Shown here: piece by piece, positions 45,042 through 53,651 of the stretch
Position numbering within the stretch: position 1 is the stretch's first letter
How the letters are laid out: each line of letters opens with the position of its first letter
Assembly: GCF_030719035.1 (NCBI RefSeq)
Contig: NZ_CP132203.1
Coordinates: 2,232,001 to 2,296,000, forward strand
Source: Hahella sp. HNIBRBA332
GTDB lineage: Bacteria > Pseudomonadota > Gammaproteobacteria > Pseudomonadales > Oleiphilaceae
Reading direction: 5' to 3'
DNA: 64,000 nt
Made by a program: the position numbers and the translations under genes
Notes under the pieces: model-generated
What the model saw: only the letters and a program-made list of their open reading frames with translations
Told to the model about the DNA's origin: nothing
Databases searched by the model: none

Positions 45042-45281
45042 GTGTACTTCTCCAAATAATTAACTTCTTAGGTTTCTCATGCAGCTTGTTGTTTTTATTG
45101 ACTAACATGAGCTCCTGTTAGAAGAGCGTCTGGAGAATTGGTTCAATTATTTCGATTAAAATAATCGATTAACTTGAAAAGTTGGGTAAGCGAGTCGGCC
45201 CTGACTGCCCATGTTACGCCAAAGCGTAGAACGCCACTCACAGCCAGTGCGCGGGCCAACCTGCAGAATTGCGTTCTGAAC

Positions 45282-45686
45282 CTAAGGCATGCTTAAGGCT
45301 TCCCGCAGACGCTCTGGAAGCGGGACGGGCCTTTTGCTTTCTGGCGATACGGCGACCTGGGTTAAGGTTGAGCGGAAGGTTACTTCGTTGGCATGGTTAC
45401 GGGCTTCAACCAGAAAGCTGAATGAGGTGGTGGTTAACTCTTTGCAGCTGACGGCAATGTCTATGACGTCATCCCAGGCCATGGGCGCCAGAAACTCAAT
45501 GGAAAGCGCTCGCGCTGGCGGCAGAATATCCATCGCCAATATCTCGCGGACTCCCGGCGCGCCGAGCTTATAGGTCAGGAAGTCGTGCACGGCTTCTATC
45601 ACGAAGTACGAGATACGGGGCGTATAGACAATGCCGGCCGGGTCGCAGTCGCCAAACAGTATCCTGCGTTGGGTGGTAAAACTCAT
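45282..45686 (-). CDS. 4HBT-type acyl-CoA thioesterase
   Basis: 134 aa from the ATG at 45686. The hot-dog fold motif FGDCDPAGIVYTPRI carries the catalytic Asp of the 4-hydroxybenzoyl-CoA thioesterase group. Single gene, probably monocistronic. Two 21-bp direct repeats lie about 90 bases upstream and may regulate it. Confidence 0.9.
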   Translation of the reverse strand: MSFTTQRRILFGDCDPAGIVYTPRISYFVIEAVHDFLTYKLGAPGVREILAMDILPPARALSIEFLAPMAWDDVIDIAVSCKELTTTSFSFLVEARNHANEVTFRSTLTQVAVSPESKRPVPLPERLREALSMP

Positions 45687-45775
45687 GGGGTTCACTCGCT
45701 CGTTATTTTTTCCGTTATCTTTTCGTCGCGCAGACGCCCTGCTCGCAATCTCCGCTTTCGCCCTCATATTATGCG

Positions 45776-45817
45776 CGAACAGCCACTTTTAAAGTACGAA
45801 CAGCCACTTTTAAAGTA
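45776..45817. repeat. 21-bp tandem repeat upstream of the thioesterase gene
   Basis: Two exact 21-bp copies (45776-45796, 45797-45817), each starting CGAACAGCC and containing the symmetric ACTTT-T-AAAGT. A third, degenerate start CGAACGACC follows. The spacing of two helix turns suggests tandem operator sites. Confidence 0.7.
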
Positions 45818-45909
45818 CGAACGACCATTTTATTAACGTGGCAATGATATTGGCATGTTAACAAAGAGGCGCAAGGATGCGCCTGCGCGGCGGCCAGCCG
45901 CGGGAGGCA

Positions 45910-45978
45910 GGGCCTGACATGCGCAGGACCTGTCGTTGCAGACAAATAGAAGGAAGCTATTTGTCCGCCTGATGAATA
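45910..45978 (+). repeat. 69-bp structured element, copy 2
   Basis: Gap-free match to 9238-9306 (56 of 69). Its hairpin GACAAATAG (45941-45949) with CTATTTGTC (45957-45965) is a perfect 9 bp. It ends 55 bases before the merR start, in the same orientation relative to the gene as copy 1. The rest of 45687-46033 shows no gene. Confidence 0.6.
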
Positions 45979-46033
45979 AGTACGAATAACCCATAGTACG
46001 CGCTATCAATTAGATTTCAGGAGACGGCTCTGC

Positions 46034-46393
46034 ATGTATATTGGCAAATTAGCGAAACTGACAGGAACCACGCCGAAGGCCATTCGCCACTATGAATCTC
46101 TGGGGCTGTTGCCGGAGCCGCAACGCAAAGAGAAATACCGCATTTACTCTGACGATGACGTGGAGGCGGTTACGCTGATCAAGCAGGCCCAGTCTCTCGG
46201 ATTTAAGTTGTCCGAACTGAAAAAGCTGGTTGAAGGCATTAATGTGTCCGACGGTTTTCCCTTCGACGCGGCGATCGCCATGGTCAAATTGAAACGGGAT
46301 GTTCTACACAAGGAAATGAAGGCGATTCAAAGTCTGGACAAGCGCCTCAGGCAACTTCAGGAAGACCTGCAAAACTCCTCTTGTCGTTGTTGA
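46034..46393 (+). CDS. MerR-family transcriptional regulator
   Basis: 119 aa. The N-terminal winged helix is typical (GKLAKLTGTTPKAIRHYESL) and is followed by a dimerisation helix. The C terminus has NSSCRC, a cysteine pair that could bind metal or sense thiol state, but the usual metal-loop Cys are missing. AGGAG precedes the ATG. Upstream of and probably controlling the oxidoreductase gene 73 bases away. Confidence 0.9.
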   Translation: MYIGKLAKLTGTTPKAIRHYESLGLLPEPQRKEKYRIYSDDDVEAVTLIKQAQSLGFKLSELKKLVEGINVSDGFPFDAAIAMVKLKRDVLHKEMKAIQSLDKRLRQLQEDLQNSSCRC

Positions 46394-46466
46394 CTCTGCC
46401 CCTAGGGACAGGGTTTAGCATCTGCGCCGTCAAACGGGTTTCTGATTAAGTGTTTGGAGGTTGTAG

Positions 46467-47045
46467 ATGAAAAAAATACTGGTGCTCAACGGCAGTCCTA
46501 AAAACGACGGCTTCGCTTGCGCCTTGTCTCAGCACTACGCGACGGCGGCAAACGAGGCGGGTTTCCCCGTCACGCACGTGAATCTGCGGGATTTGGAGTT
46601 TGACCCCAATCTGGCGACGGGGTATGACGCCATCATGCCGCTGGAGCCGGATTTATTGCGACTGCAGGAGCAGGTTCTGGATGCCGATCATCTGGTATTC
46701 GCCTACCCGGTCTGGTGGGGATCGGTTCCGGCTTTAATGAAAGGCGTGTTGGACCGCATTCTATTGCCGGGCTTCGCATTCCGCTTTGAAGAAGGCGCGT
46801 CCTTTCCCCAACAACTACTGGCGGGCAAAACCGCGCGCCTGCTGGTCACCATGGATACGCCCCCCTGGTACTACAAGCTGGTTTATGGCGCGCCCAGCCA
46901 TAAGATGATGAAGAAAACGGTGTTGGAATTCTGCGGCGTCAAACCGGTGAAAATCAGCGAATTCGGACCGATCGTCAAGTCCACTCATGACCTCCGCCGT
47001 CGCTGGTTGGAGCAGACATGGCAGTTGGCGACGGCGGGGAGATGA
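46467..47045 (+). CDS. NAD(P)H-dependent flavin oxidoreductase (MdaB/KefF type)
   Basis: 192 aa, flavodoxin-like fold. The FMN/FAD phosphate loop is LNGSPK and the quinone-reductase signature FAYPVWWGSVPALMKGVLDR is present. It should reduce quinones by two electrons with NAD(P)H. GGAGG precedes the ATG. With the upstream MerR regulator it makes an electrophile-defence pair. Confidence 0.92.
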   Translation: MKKILVLNGSPKNDGFACALSQHYATAANEAGFPVTHVNLRDLEFDPNLATGYDAIMPLEPDLLRLQEQVLDADHLVFAYPVWWGSVPALMKGVLDRILLPGFAFRFEEGASFPQQLLAGKTARLLVTMDTPPWYYKLVYGAPSHKMMKKTVLEFCGVKPVKISEFGPIVKSTHDLRRRWLEQTWQLATAGR

Positions 47046-47053
47046 AACTTATG

Positions 47054-47815
47054 TCATCGCCTTATGTCAGCCTCATTGCTCAAAAAAAAGAATAACGGCT
47101 GGAGAGGAACGGGATCAGGCAATACCACCAATAGCATAATAACCAGGACGGCACTCGCCATTGCGACGACGCATGCCAGACTGATTCGGGACAGTTGGCG
47201 GGCGTCGCGGGGAATCAGCAGGGCTCCCAGAATCAGACCGGTAATGAGCCCTCCCCCATGGGCGGCGTTGTCGATGCCGTCCACCAGGAAACCGAAGACG
47301 ATAGTGAACAGAGAAAAAATGACGGCGCCGAAGAAAACCCAGCGGAACTCAATCAAGGGCACGCGGGTTCTATTCAGCCAGAGATAACTGAGTAACGCGC
47401 CATACACACCGAATATGCCTCCCGAAGCGCCTGCGGAGACGACGCTGATAACATGGAAAGTGAGTGAAAACAGATTGCCGACGACCCCTGACGTTATAAA
47501 GATGAGTAAAAAACGCATCGGGCCATACATGCGCTCCACCCATTGTCCTCCATCCCACAACGCCCAGACGTTCAACGTCAGGTGGATGATGCCGAAGTGG
47601 AGGAAAACCGCCGTAGCGAGCCGCCACCATTGCCCGTTCTGAGTCGCCGGGCTGAAGTTGGCGCCCCACTGCAACATGACATGACTCGGGACATGCCAAA
47701 ATTCACCGTTTTTTAACCATATAGAGACAAAAACGAGTATAATCCCGAGAATGATTATCATTGAAGTGTAAGTAACGGCGACTCTTTCTTTTAGCTGTTC
47801 ATAGAAAGAAGGCAT
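47054..47815 (-). CDS. Rhomboid-family intramembrane serine protease
   Basis: 253 aa with about six to seven membrane helices. The catalytic Ser is in GASGGIFG and the His in AHGGGLITG, so the dyad is intact. The NVWALWDGGQWVER stretch is the usual L1-loop region. It cleaves single-pass membrane proteins; the substrate is unknown. Convergent with the oxidoreductase gene. Confidence 0.92.
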   Translation of the reverse strand: MPSFYEQLKERVAVTYTSMIIILGIILVFVSIWLKNGEFWHVPSHVMLQWGANFSPATQNGQWWRLATAVFLHFGIIHLTLNVWALWDGGQWVERMYGPMRFLLIFITSGVVGNLFSLTFHVISVVSAGASGGIFGVYGALLSYLWLNRTRVPLIEFRWVFFGAVIFSLFTIVFGFLVDGIDNAAHGGGLITGLILGALLIPRDARQLSRISLACVVAMASAVLVIMLLVVLPDPVPLQPLFFFLSNEADIRR

Positions 47816-48063
47816 GGACGCGCTGGATTCCCTGCGAAAGTTTTTAACTTATTGAAATTAAAAGGACATATTGGCTCGGTATATATGGAAACTAACATAC
47901 CCCGGGCGCAGACGCACGTTAACACGATGAATAGAAACAGGCATTCACTGCGGCGCCTGACGCCGCCTTTTTGGGGCCCGCGAACATTTGTTCCAAGCCC
48001 TCCCACCACCGGACCCTAGAGGAGACTGACGCTCTTTCAGTAAGACAAAGAACCAAGGAAGTA

Positions 48064-48097
48064 AAGGATTAGATGTACACAAGGATTAGAGGTACAC
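48064..48097 (+). repeat. 17-bp tandem duplication at the ribosome site
   Basis: 48064-48080 and 48081-48097 are the same 17 bases (AAGGATTAGAKGTACAC) with one change. The copy next to the ATG has AGAGG where the other has AGATG, which gives the gene its ribosome site. Confidence 0.75.
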
Positions 48098-49486
48098 ATG
48101 GACAACCTGCAACGATCAATGAAGATCGGCTTTGGCCGGAAAAATCTGCATCAATTTTGCGAGGCGCTGTTGGATCCCCTCGCCCTGTTCATCAGCATAT
48201 TACTGGTGAGTTATTTATTCGAAGACGCGATTGAAGCGCCGTCGATGATCTCCGCCTTATTTGCATTCTGCGTCGCCTTCCCTGGGCAATCGCGACTACA
48301 CCAACCCTTGAGTCGTTGTCTCGTCGACATATTACTGGGCTGGTTCGTCATCGCCTTTCTGATTTTATCTTTAGGCTACGCCACGCGGTCAATAGACTTA
48401 TTCTCCCTGTCCACCATCCTCCACTGGCTGTGGATCGGTCCCGCCATGCAAGTCAGCGCGCATTTGGCGTTCCGCTATTTCACAGTGTTGCTGCAACTGC
48501 GCGGCGATCGACAGAAAGTGGTCATCGTGGGCATGAACGAACAGGGACTGGAACTGGCCAAGCGCCTTTCCCGCAGCCCCTATTACAACGTCGAAATACT
48601 GGGCTTTTTCGACGACCGAACGGTGGATCGTCTGCCCAAAGGCGCCGACTGGCCGGTGCTGGGGGATTTTTCTGAGTTATACGGATACTGCAAGGCGCAG
48701 CGCGTGAACAGTATCTACCTGTCGCTGCCCATGACGACGCAGCCTCGCATTCTCGCGATTCTCGACAGCCTCGGCGACACTACCGCATCGGTTCTGTTTA
48801 TTCCCGATATGTTCGTGACCAAGCTGATCCAGGGCAATGTCTACCAGGTCACTGGCATGCCGGTCGTGTCCGTCTGCGATACGCCGTTCCGCGGCGTCAA
48901 CGGATTAATCAAGCGCTGGAGCGATATTGTTCTCTCCTCGCTGATCCTGGTGATGATCGCGCCGCTGTTGGCGGTAATCGCGGTGATGGTGAAAGTCAGT
49001 TCGCCCGGTCCCATCATATTCAGGCAGCGCCGTTACGGTTTGGATGGAGAGGAAATCATCGTCTACAAATTCCGCTCCATGACCGTCTGTGAAGACGGCG
49101 ATGTCATAAAGCAAGCGCAAAACGGCGACAAAAGACTCACCCCGATCGGTGGTTTTCTGCGCAAAACCTCATTGGATGAACTTCCTCAATTCATCAATGT
49201 GCTGCAAGGCAGGATGAGTATTGTCGGCCCCCGTCCTCACGCGGTGGCGCACAACGAGCAATATCGCAAGCTCATCAAAGGCTATATGGTCCGCCACAAA
49301 GTTCGACCGGGCATCACCGGTTGGGCTCAGGTCAACGGTTTGCGGGGCGAAACACAAACCCTGGAGCGCATGCAGGCGCGGATCGAGTATGACCTCGACT
49401 ACCTGCGCAACTGGTCGCTGGCGTTGGATCTGAAAATCATCCTGATGACTGTTGGCATGGTCTACAAGGATGAGTACGCATACTGA
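48098..49486 (+). CDS. Undecaprenyl-phosphate hexose-1-phosphate transferase (WcaJ/EpsB type)
   Basis: 462 aa. About four N-terminal membrane helices, a CoA-binding-like domain (VVIVGMNEQGLELAKRL), one more membrane helix near residue 280, and the catalytic bacterial sugar transferase domain. Key motifs: FRQRRYGLDGEEI, YKFRSM, KTSLDELPQFINVL and VGPRPHA. It moves a hexose-1-phosphate from UDP-sugar to the lipid carrier and so starts repeat-unit assembly. First gene of the + half of the exopolysaccharide locus. Confidence 0.93.
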   Translation: MDNLQRSMKIGFGRKNLHQFCEALLDPLALFISILLVSYLFEDAIEAPSMISALFAFCVAFPGQSRLHQPLSRCLVDILLGWFVIAFLILSLGYATRSIDLFSLSTILHWLWIGPAMQVSAHLAFRYFTVLLQLRGDRQKVVIVGMNEQGLELAKRLSRSPYYNVEILGFFDDRTVDRLPKGADWPVLGDFSELYGYCKAQRVNSIYLSLPMTTQPRILAILDSLGDTTASVLFIPDMFVTKLIQGNVYQVTGMPVVSVCDTPFRGVNGLIKRWSDIVLSSLILVMIAPLLAVIAVMVKVSSPGPIIFRQRRYGLDGEEIIVYKFRSMTVCEDGDVIKQAQNGDKRLTPIGGFLRKTSLDELPQFINVLQGRMSIVGPRPHAVAHNEQYRKLIKGYMVRHKVRPGITGWAQVNGLRGETQTLERMQARIEYDLDYLRNWSLALDLKIILMTVGMVYKDEYAY

Positions 49487-49559
49487 AACCGGAACCTGGA
49501 ACATCACCCGGGCGCCGCGCAATGGATATTACCTCCCACTTAATTGAGAGATATTTGCA

Positions 49560-51092
49560 ATGAAAGGCCTGTACATTAACGTTACCAACGCCAGAGCCGA
49601 GGTAGAGTTATTTTCTTCTTCGATTGGCGCACCAGCGGACATACATGAATTCGACTCCCCGCTTGGCGCCCGTATTTTAGTGGATGTGCATCGCGCCAAT
49701 TGGCCGGAGGGCGTCGCTTACGCCGATGAGGCTTCACGCTCGCTGGCGGTGGGTTGCGGGCATTTCGTCTTCAACGGACGTTTGGGCAATATCGGTGAGT
49801 TCGCCCGCGCTTTTTTCCGGGCGGAGACGGAAGAGGAACGCACGGCGGTGTGTTCGCTGATCGAAGCCGGCAGTTACCTGTTCTATATCGAAACCGGCGG
49901 CGTGTACTATCTGGTGACGGACCCCTTCGCGCTGGTTCCGCACTTTCAGGATGTTCAGTCCGAGACACTGCGTGTCGCGCCGGCGCCTTGCTATATTGCT
50001 GACGGCAAGGACGTGGACCCTGTGCTGCAAAACATTCTGAATATCAAACGGCACCTGTTTGGCGGTTATACCTTGTTCAAAGGCATCGAGCGGCTGGAAG
50101 TGGGCGCGATTGTATCCCGGAGCCAGACGTCATTCTATTTCGACTACCTGAACGGTTCCGGCGACTTGCACAACGTCAATCAAAAGATGCGCAAAGGCAT
50201 GGGGATCTTTGGCGACCGCAAAAAGATTCTGCCTTTGAGCGGCGGACTGGATTCCCGGTATTTGCTGTCTCTCGGCAAGACTCATTACGGTTACACCTAC
50301 GGGCCGGCGAACACCGGCGATCGCCCTGTCGCTCGCAAGTTCGCCGGCTTCTTCGACGAGTACCGTGAGTTTTCCCTGCTGGATCTCAGTTATCCAAAGC
50401 TTTCACAACAGCTGGGCGAAAAGATGTTCAAAGGACTGGTGTCGCGCCCGCTTTCCGAGCTGCTGGTGGTGTATCGTCATTTTTACGAGAAATGGGGCGA
50501 TGGCAATCTGTTCGTGGACGGCTACCTGGGCGGCACCTTGCAAAGGGGTTATTACTTTAACATTGAGTCCACCTGGGGGACCTTGTTCCGAATATTCCCT
50601 TCCCTGATGTTCCGCTTCATCACGCCGGAAGATCTGATTCGCTACCGTTACCGTCAGCTGGACTCCGCCGGCAAAGCCCTATTGCTGGAAAACTTCCATA
50701 CCGCCACGGCCCGTTTCAACTGCGACGGCTGGAAGAAAATATTCCTGTATGAAGCGCTGTACGGGCGCAGCGGGCGCTGGATTACCCACGGCGGCTGCGT
50801 GATGGCCAGCCAGTTCTTCACGCCGGTGCAGCCCTTCGTCTTCTTCGACGTCTTCCGCACCTTCATGTCTCTGGACGTACGCAAGTTCAACAGCTTTTCC
50901 TTGCTCTCGCCCCTGTGGCGAACGCTGCCAAAAGGATTGAGCGACGTCGCCACCCTTGATCTATATCGGCCGCTCTGGCCCGCCATGCTGAATCGCTGCC
51001 TGCACGTAGCGTCAAGGACGACCGACAAACTTTCCCTCAGCAATCGCTTTGATAACTACAAGGAAGAATTGCCCAAGGTGCAGTGGGAGTGA
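49560..51092 (+). CDS. Asparagine-synthase-like ATP-pyrophosphatase protein
   Basis: 510 aa. The PP-loop LPLSGGLDSRYLL at about residue 225 shows an ATP pyrophosphatase of asparagine synthase type. The N-terminal 180 residues resemble an Ntn glutaminase domain but the protein starts Met-Lys, not Met-Cys, so glutamine hydrolysis is unlikely. It may form an amide or adenylate on a sugar or acyl group of the polysaccharide. It follows the priming transferase by 73 bases. Substrate unknown. Confidence 0.8.
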   Translation: MKGLYINVTNARAEVELFSSSIGAPADIHEFDSPLGARILVDVHRANWPEGVAYADEASRSLAVGCGHFVFNGRLGNIGEFARAFFRAETEEERTAVCSLIEAGSYLFYIETGGVYYLVTDPFALVPHFQDVQSETLRVAPAPCYIADGKDVDPVLQNILNIKRHLFGGYTLFKGIERLEVGAIVSRSQTSFYFDYLNGSGDLHNVNQKMRKGMGIFGDRKKILPLSGGLDSRYLLSLGKTHYGYTYGPANTGDRPVARKFAGFFDEYREFSLLDLSYPKLSQQLGEKMFKGLVSRPLSELLVVYRHFYEKWGDGNLFVDGYLGGTLQRGYYFNIESTWGTLFRIFPSLMFRFITPEDLIRYRYRQLDSAGKALLLENFHTATARFNCDGWKKIFLYEALYGRSGRWITHGGCVMASQFFTPVQPFVFFDVFRTFMSLDVRKFNSFSLLSPLWRTLPKGLSDVATLDLYRPLWPAMLNRCLHVASRTTDKLSLSNRFDNYKEELPKVQWE

Positions 51093-51179
51093 GTTTAGTC
51101 GCGGCGGAAGTCAGGACCTAAGTGAAGCAGGCGAAATAAGTGAAGTAAGAAAAGTGAAGCAATATAGACGATACTGAAT

Positions 51180-51217
51180 CGGTTCGCCGAGTCTGCCGAG
51201 GCCGGCTCGGCGAACCG
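51180..51217. terminator. Stem-loop between convergent genes
   Basis: Perfect 12-bp stem CGGTTCGCCGAG/CTCGGCGAACCG around a 14-nt GC-rich loop. The T-run is weak. It lies between the asparagine-synthase-like gene and the convergent secreted-protein gene. Just before it, AAGTGAAG occurs three times within 45 bases. Confidence 0.6.
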
Positions 51218-51233
51218 TTAATGAATCCTTCCG

Positions 51234-52349
51234 TTAGTCCAACTCCAAACTGGGTCTTTTGGGAATCGCCATCCGGACTTTTTCCGGAATGGACGTATCG
51301 GGCTCGCAATCCGCAAGCGTATTGCAGCCAATCATTTTCATATCATCCCACTGAATCGTCAGCAGCCCACCGTTGGCGGTGACGTAATCAATCAACTCCG
51401 CAGAGGTATAGAGTTTCATGGGGCTGATAATGCTGATGCCATCCGGAGAGGGATCGAGAGGATGGCGGGTGTAGTTGTGAATGTCGAAAATGGTCTGGGG
51501 CGCTTGATTATCCAGCGCGGCGGTCATCTTGAAACGTCCGGTCTCCGCATCCCCCTCAATAAAGGTGTATTCAAGAGAAATCCACTGTCCCACGGGAACT
51601 TCAAAAGTCTGGTTTACTTCACGCCATAGCGCGTCGTCCCACTTCTGTGTGGTTTGATTATAGCTGCGCGCCCGCACAGCGAAGCGCAATTGGTTTTCGC
51701 CCTCCTTCACGCTAGGTTTATTGATATTCACGCTGACCACGAACGGATAAGGATCCCCGTCCCAGTGAGGATTATTCCACCAGGAAGACAGCGACAGCCA
51801 GTCAATGGTCTTCGGGTAGGTCCGCAGCATGCTGAAACTGTTGCTCAGATACATACGCACCAGCAGCTTTAATTCTTTAAAGCCGGTCTTGCCTGTGACA
51901 TCCAGCTGCACTCTGCCTTTCTCGTTATTGACGTTGGGCTTTTTCAGTGCGAATGCGAGCACCTTATTGCTGGGGTTATCCAGCGCCGGCTGCACTTGCG
52001 CCCAACGTTCGGTGAGGTCGCCCCCTTCATAGTTGATGAACGCGCCGCCAAACCCCATGGTCGTTGTCTGTTCGCTGGTCCAGTTGCGCACGCAGGAAAA
52101 CTGATTGGAGCTCAGTTTCGGTTCTGCGGTTTTACCTGGCTGGATTTCCTGAAAATACACACCTTCGTTAAAATCCGAGCTGAAAACGACTCTGTCTCCA
52201 TCGTTACATGACCAGAACCAGTCCAGTTGCGGCGTTTCCGCTTGGACCGAATCAAGGGGCGGAAGCAAACACCCCAGAGTAGTAAGTAGAAGCGCCCGTC
52301 GTTTGAGAACGGTGGGCGGCATGATCAAAATGGCTGTCGGCCTGTCCAT
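51234..52349 (-). CDS. Secreted beta-rich protein of the exopolysaccharide locus
   Basis: 371 aa from the ATG at 52349, preceded by AGGAG. A signal peptide (KRRALLLTTLGCLLPPL, cut near VQA-ETP) indicates export. The mature part is rich in Trp, Asp and beta strands (FSSDFNEGVYF, SLEYTFIEGDAETGRFKMTA, GGLLTIQWDDMKMIG), like concanavalin-like jelly-roll lyases or hydrolases. A polysaccharide lyase or glycanase acting on the polymer made here is plausible; I cannot name the family. Its first bases are duplicated in the decayed copy at 52641-52690. Confidence 0.65.
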   Translation of the reverse strand: MDRPTAILIMPPTVLKRRALLLTTLGCLLPPLDSVQAETPQLDWFWSCNDGDRVVFSSDFNEGVYFQEIQPGKTAEPKLSSNQFSCVRNWTSEQTTTMGFGGAFINYEGGDLTERWAQVQPALDNPSNKVLAFALKKPNVNNEKGRVQLDVTGKTGFKELKLLVRMYLSNSFSMLRTYPKTIDWLSLSSWWNNPHWDGDPYPFVVSVNINKPSVKEGENQLRFAVRARSYNQTTQKWDDALWREVNQTFEVPVGQWISLEYTFIEGDAETGRFKMTAALDNQAPQTIFDIHNYTRHPLDPSPDGISIISPMKLYTSAELIDYVTANGGLLTIQWDDMKMIGCNTLADCEPDTSIPEKVRMAIPKRPSLELD

Positions 52350-52350
52350 A

Positions 52351-52682
52351 GCGCTGTGACTCCTATTGGTTAGACTGACTATAAAGGGGGGCGCTGCTGT
52401 GCAGCGACCGAATACAACTTGGCAGTTAATTAACCAAAGGTTCATCCGCGACCACGGATATAAAAGGGCCCGATTGCAATGACGGGGACCTCCACAAATG
52501 CTGGGATAAGTCGAAGTCGTTCAGGCCCGATAATGCTTTTCCGGTTGGCCAGCCACTTCGCGGCGGACAACTGATGCTCTATACGGCGCTCGCCGGAAGA
52601 CGCTTGCGCGGCTGCTCGATGAGCGGCGCTGCATCACGCCGGCGGGCGGATCTTGTTGAGGTGGCTGTAGGTTTCTCCTAGC
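52351..52682 (-). pseudogene. Decayed tandem-duplication remnant
   Basis: The block from about 52351 to 52640 repeats 52681 to about 52975 at an offset of 330-333 bases: shared runs include GGTTGGCCAGCCA, CAACTGATGCTC and TTAACCAAAG. It is a scrambled copy of the 3' end of the glycosyltransferase gene at 52727 plus its downstream spacer. 52641-52682 in turn resembles the first codons of the secreted-protein gene, with the start codon changed from ATG to AGG. No working frame remains. Confidence 0.65.
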
Positions 52683-52726
52683 GGAATGACTCCTGTTAGT
52701 TAGTCTGACCTTATTAATAGTAGTCG

Positions 52727-53209
52727 TCATTGCAAGGACTGAATGTAACGTGACAGCTTTTTAACCAAAGCGCCATCCGCCACTTCAGAGATCGCAGGGC
52801 CGGATTCCAGTTGCGCGCGTCGGTCCAGAATGCGCGGCAAATCCGCGGCCTCCCAGGCCACAATAATGCCTTTGCGGTTGGCCAGCCATTTCGCAGTAGC
52901 CAACTGATGCTCATTGCGATGCTCGCCCAGAGACGCTTTGCGCGGCATGATGATCACCGGCTTCCGCAAGTACATGGCGGTGATGATGGAGCCCATGCCC
53001 GCGTGAGAGACGATCAGCTCCGCCTCGCGCATGTAGTCGGTCACCTTTCCCGGAGCGAGAAAATCCGCGAACCCCATGTGTTGGGGCATGTATTCAGCCG
53101 GTCCAGTCTGCGCATAGACCACAACGTCCTGGTTGCGTCCCGCCCAGTCGTCCAGCGCGCTGATCATGCGATCAAACGCAAGTTGAGTGCCTACAGTTGC
53201 GAAAATCAC
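52727..53209 (-). CDS. Alg13-like glycosyltransferase subunit (PssE/EpsF type)
   Basis: 160 aa from a GTG at 53209 (VIFATVGTQLAFDRM), overlapping the TGA of the Alg14-like gene by three bases. The frame is open further up but similarity starts here. It is the catalytic, UDP-sugar-binding half of a split GT-B enzyme (LIVSHAGMGSIITAMYLRKP, EHRNEHQLATAKWL). It should need the membrane partner encoded upstream. Its 3' end is the source of the decayed duplicate at 52351. Confidence 0.88.
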   Translation of the reverse strand: MIFATVGTQLAFDRMISALDDWAGRNQDVVVYAQTGPAEYMPQHMGFADFLAPGKVTDYMREAELIVSHAGMGSIITAMYLRKPVIIMPRKASLGEHRNEHQLATAKWLANRKGIIVAWEAADLPRILDRRAQLESGPAISEVADGALVKKLSRYIQSLQ

Positions 53210-53649
53210 AGCACGGCCCCCCAGTAGTGTGGCCCGCTGGGCTTGCTCAGATGCTCCCATTGGGTCAGCCAGACATGGGCCCACCTGCCGACTTTGGCGC
53301 CGGACTGGGACAAGGCTTCGCCATTGGCGATGCTGTCTATCCAGATGGTGCGCGCCCCTAAAAGCCGGCCATACAGGATAGCGGCGAATCCCGGCGCCGC
53401 GCCGGTGGTGACGACGATGTCCGGTCGGGTCTTGAGCATCACCAGCGCCACCTGCAGGAACATTTTCAGCAGCGCCAGTTTGTTCCACATGTTGGCGTCC
53501 TGCACGATAAAACAGGGCTCGTTCTGAGGCGAACTGTAGTCCTTTACGGTGGTCATCCATAACAGTTTGTGGTCCTCAAACGCGCCGCGCAGTCTTTGTA
53601 GTTGCACCCAGTGTCCCCCACCTGAGGCGACCAAAAGTATTTTTTTCAT
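53206..53649 (-). CDS. Alg14-like glycosyltransferase subunit (PssD type)
   Basis: 147 aa from the ATG at 53649, which has AGGAG upstream. It begins MKKILLVASGGGHWVQLQRL with the glycine-rich acceptor loop of Alg14/PssD, and has one hydrophobic segment to sit on the membrane. DIVVTTGAAPGFAAILYGRL matches the family. It anchors and completes the Alg13-like subunit, with which it is translationally coupled. Confidence 0.9.
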   Translation of the reverse strand: MKKILLVASGGGHWVQLQRLRGAFEDHKLLWMTTVKDYSSPQNEPCFIVQDANMWNKLALLKMFLQVALVMLKTRPDIVVTTGAAPGFAAILYGRLLGARTIWIDSIANGEALSQSGAKVGRWAHVWLTQWEHLSKPSGPHYWGAVL

Positions 53650-53651
53650 TT

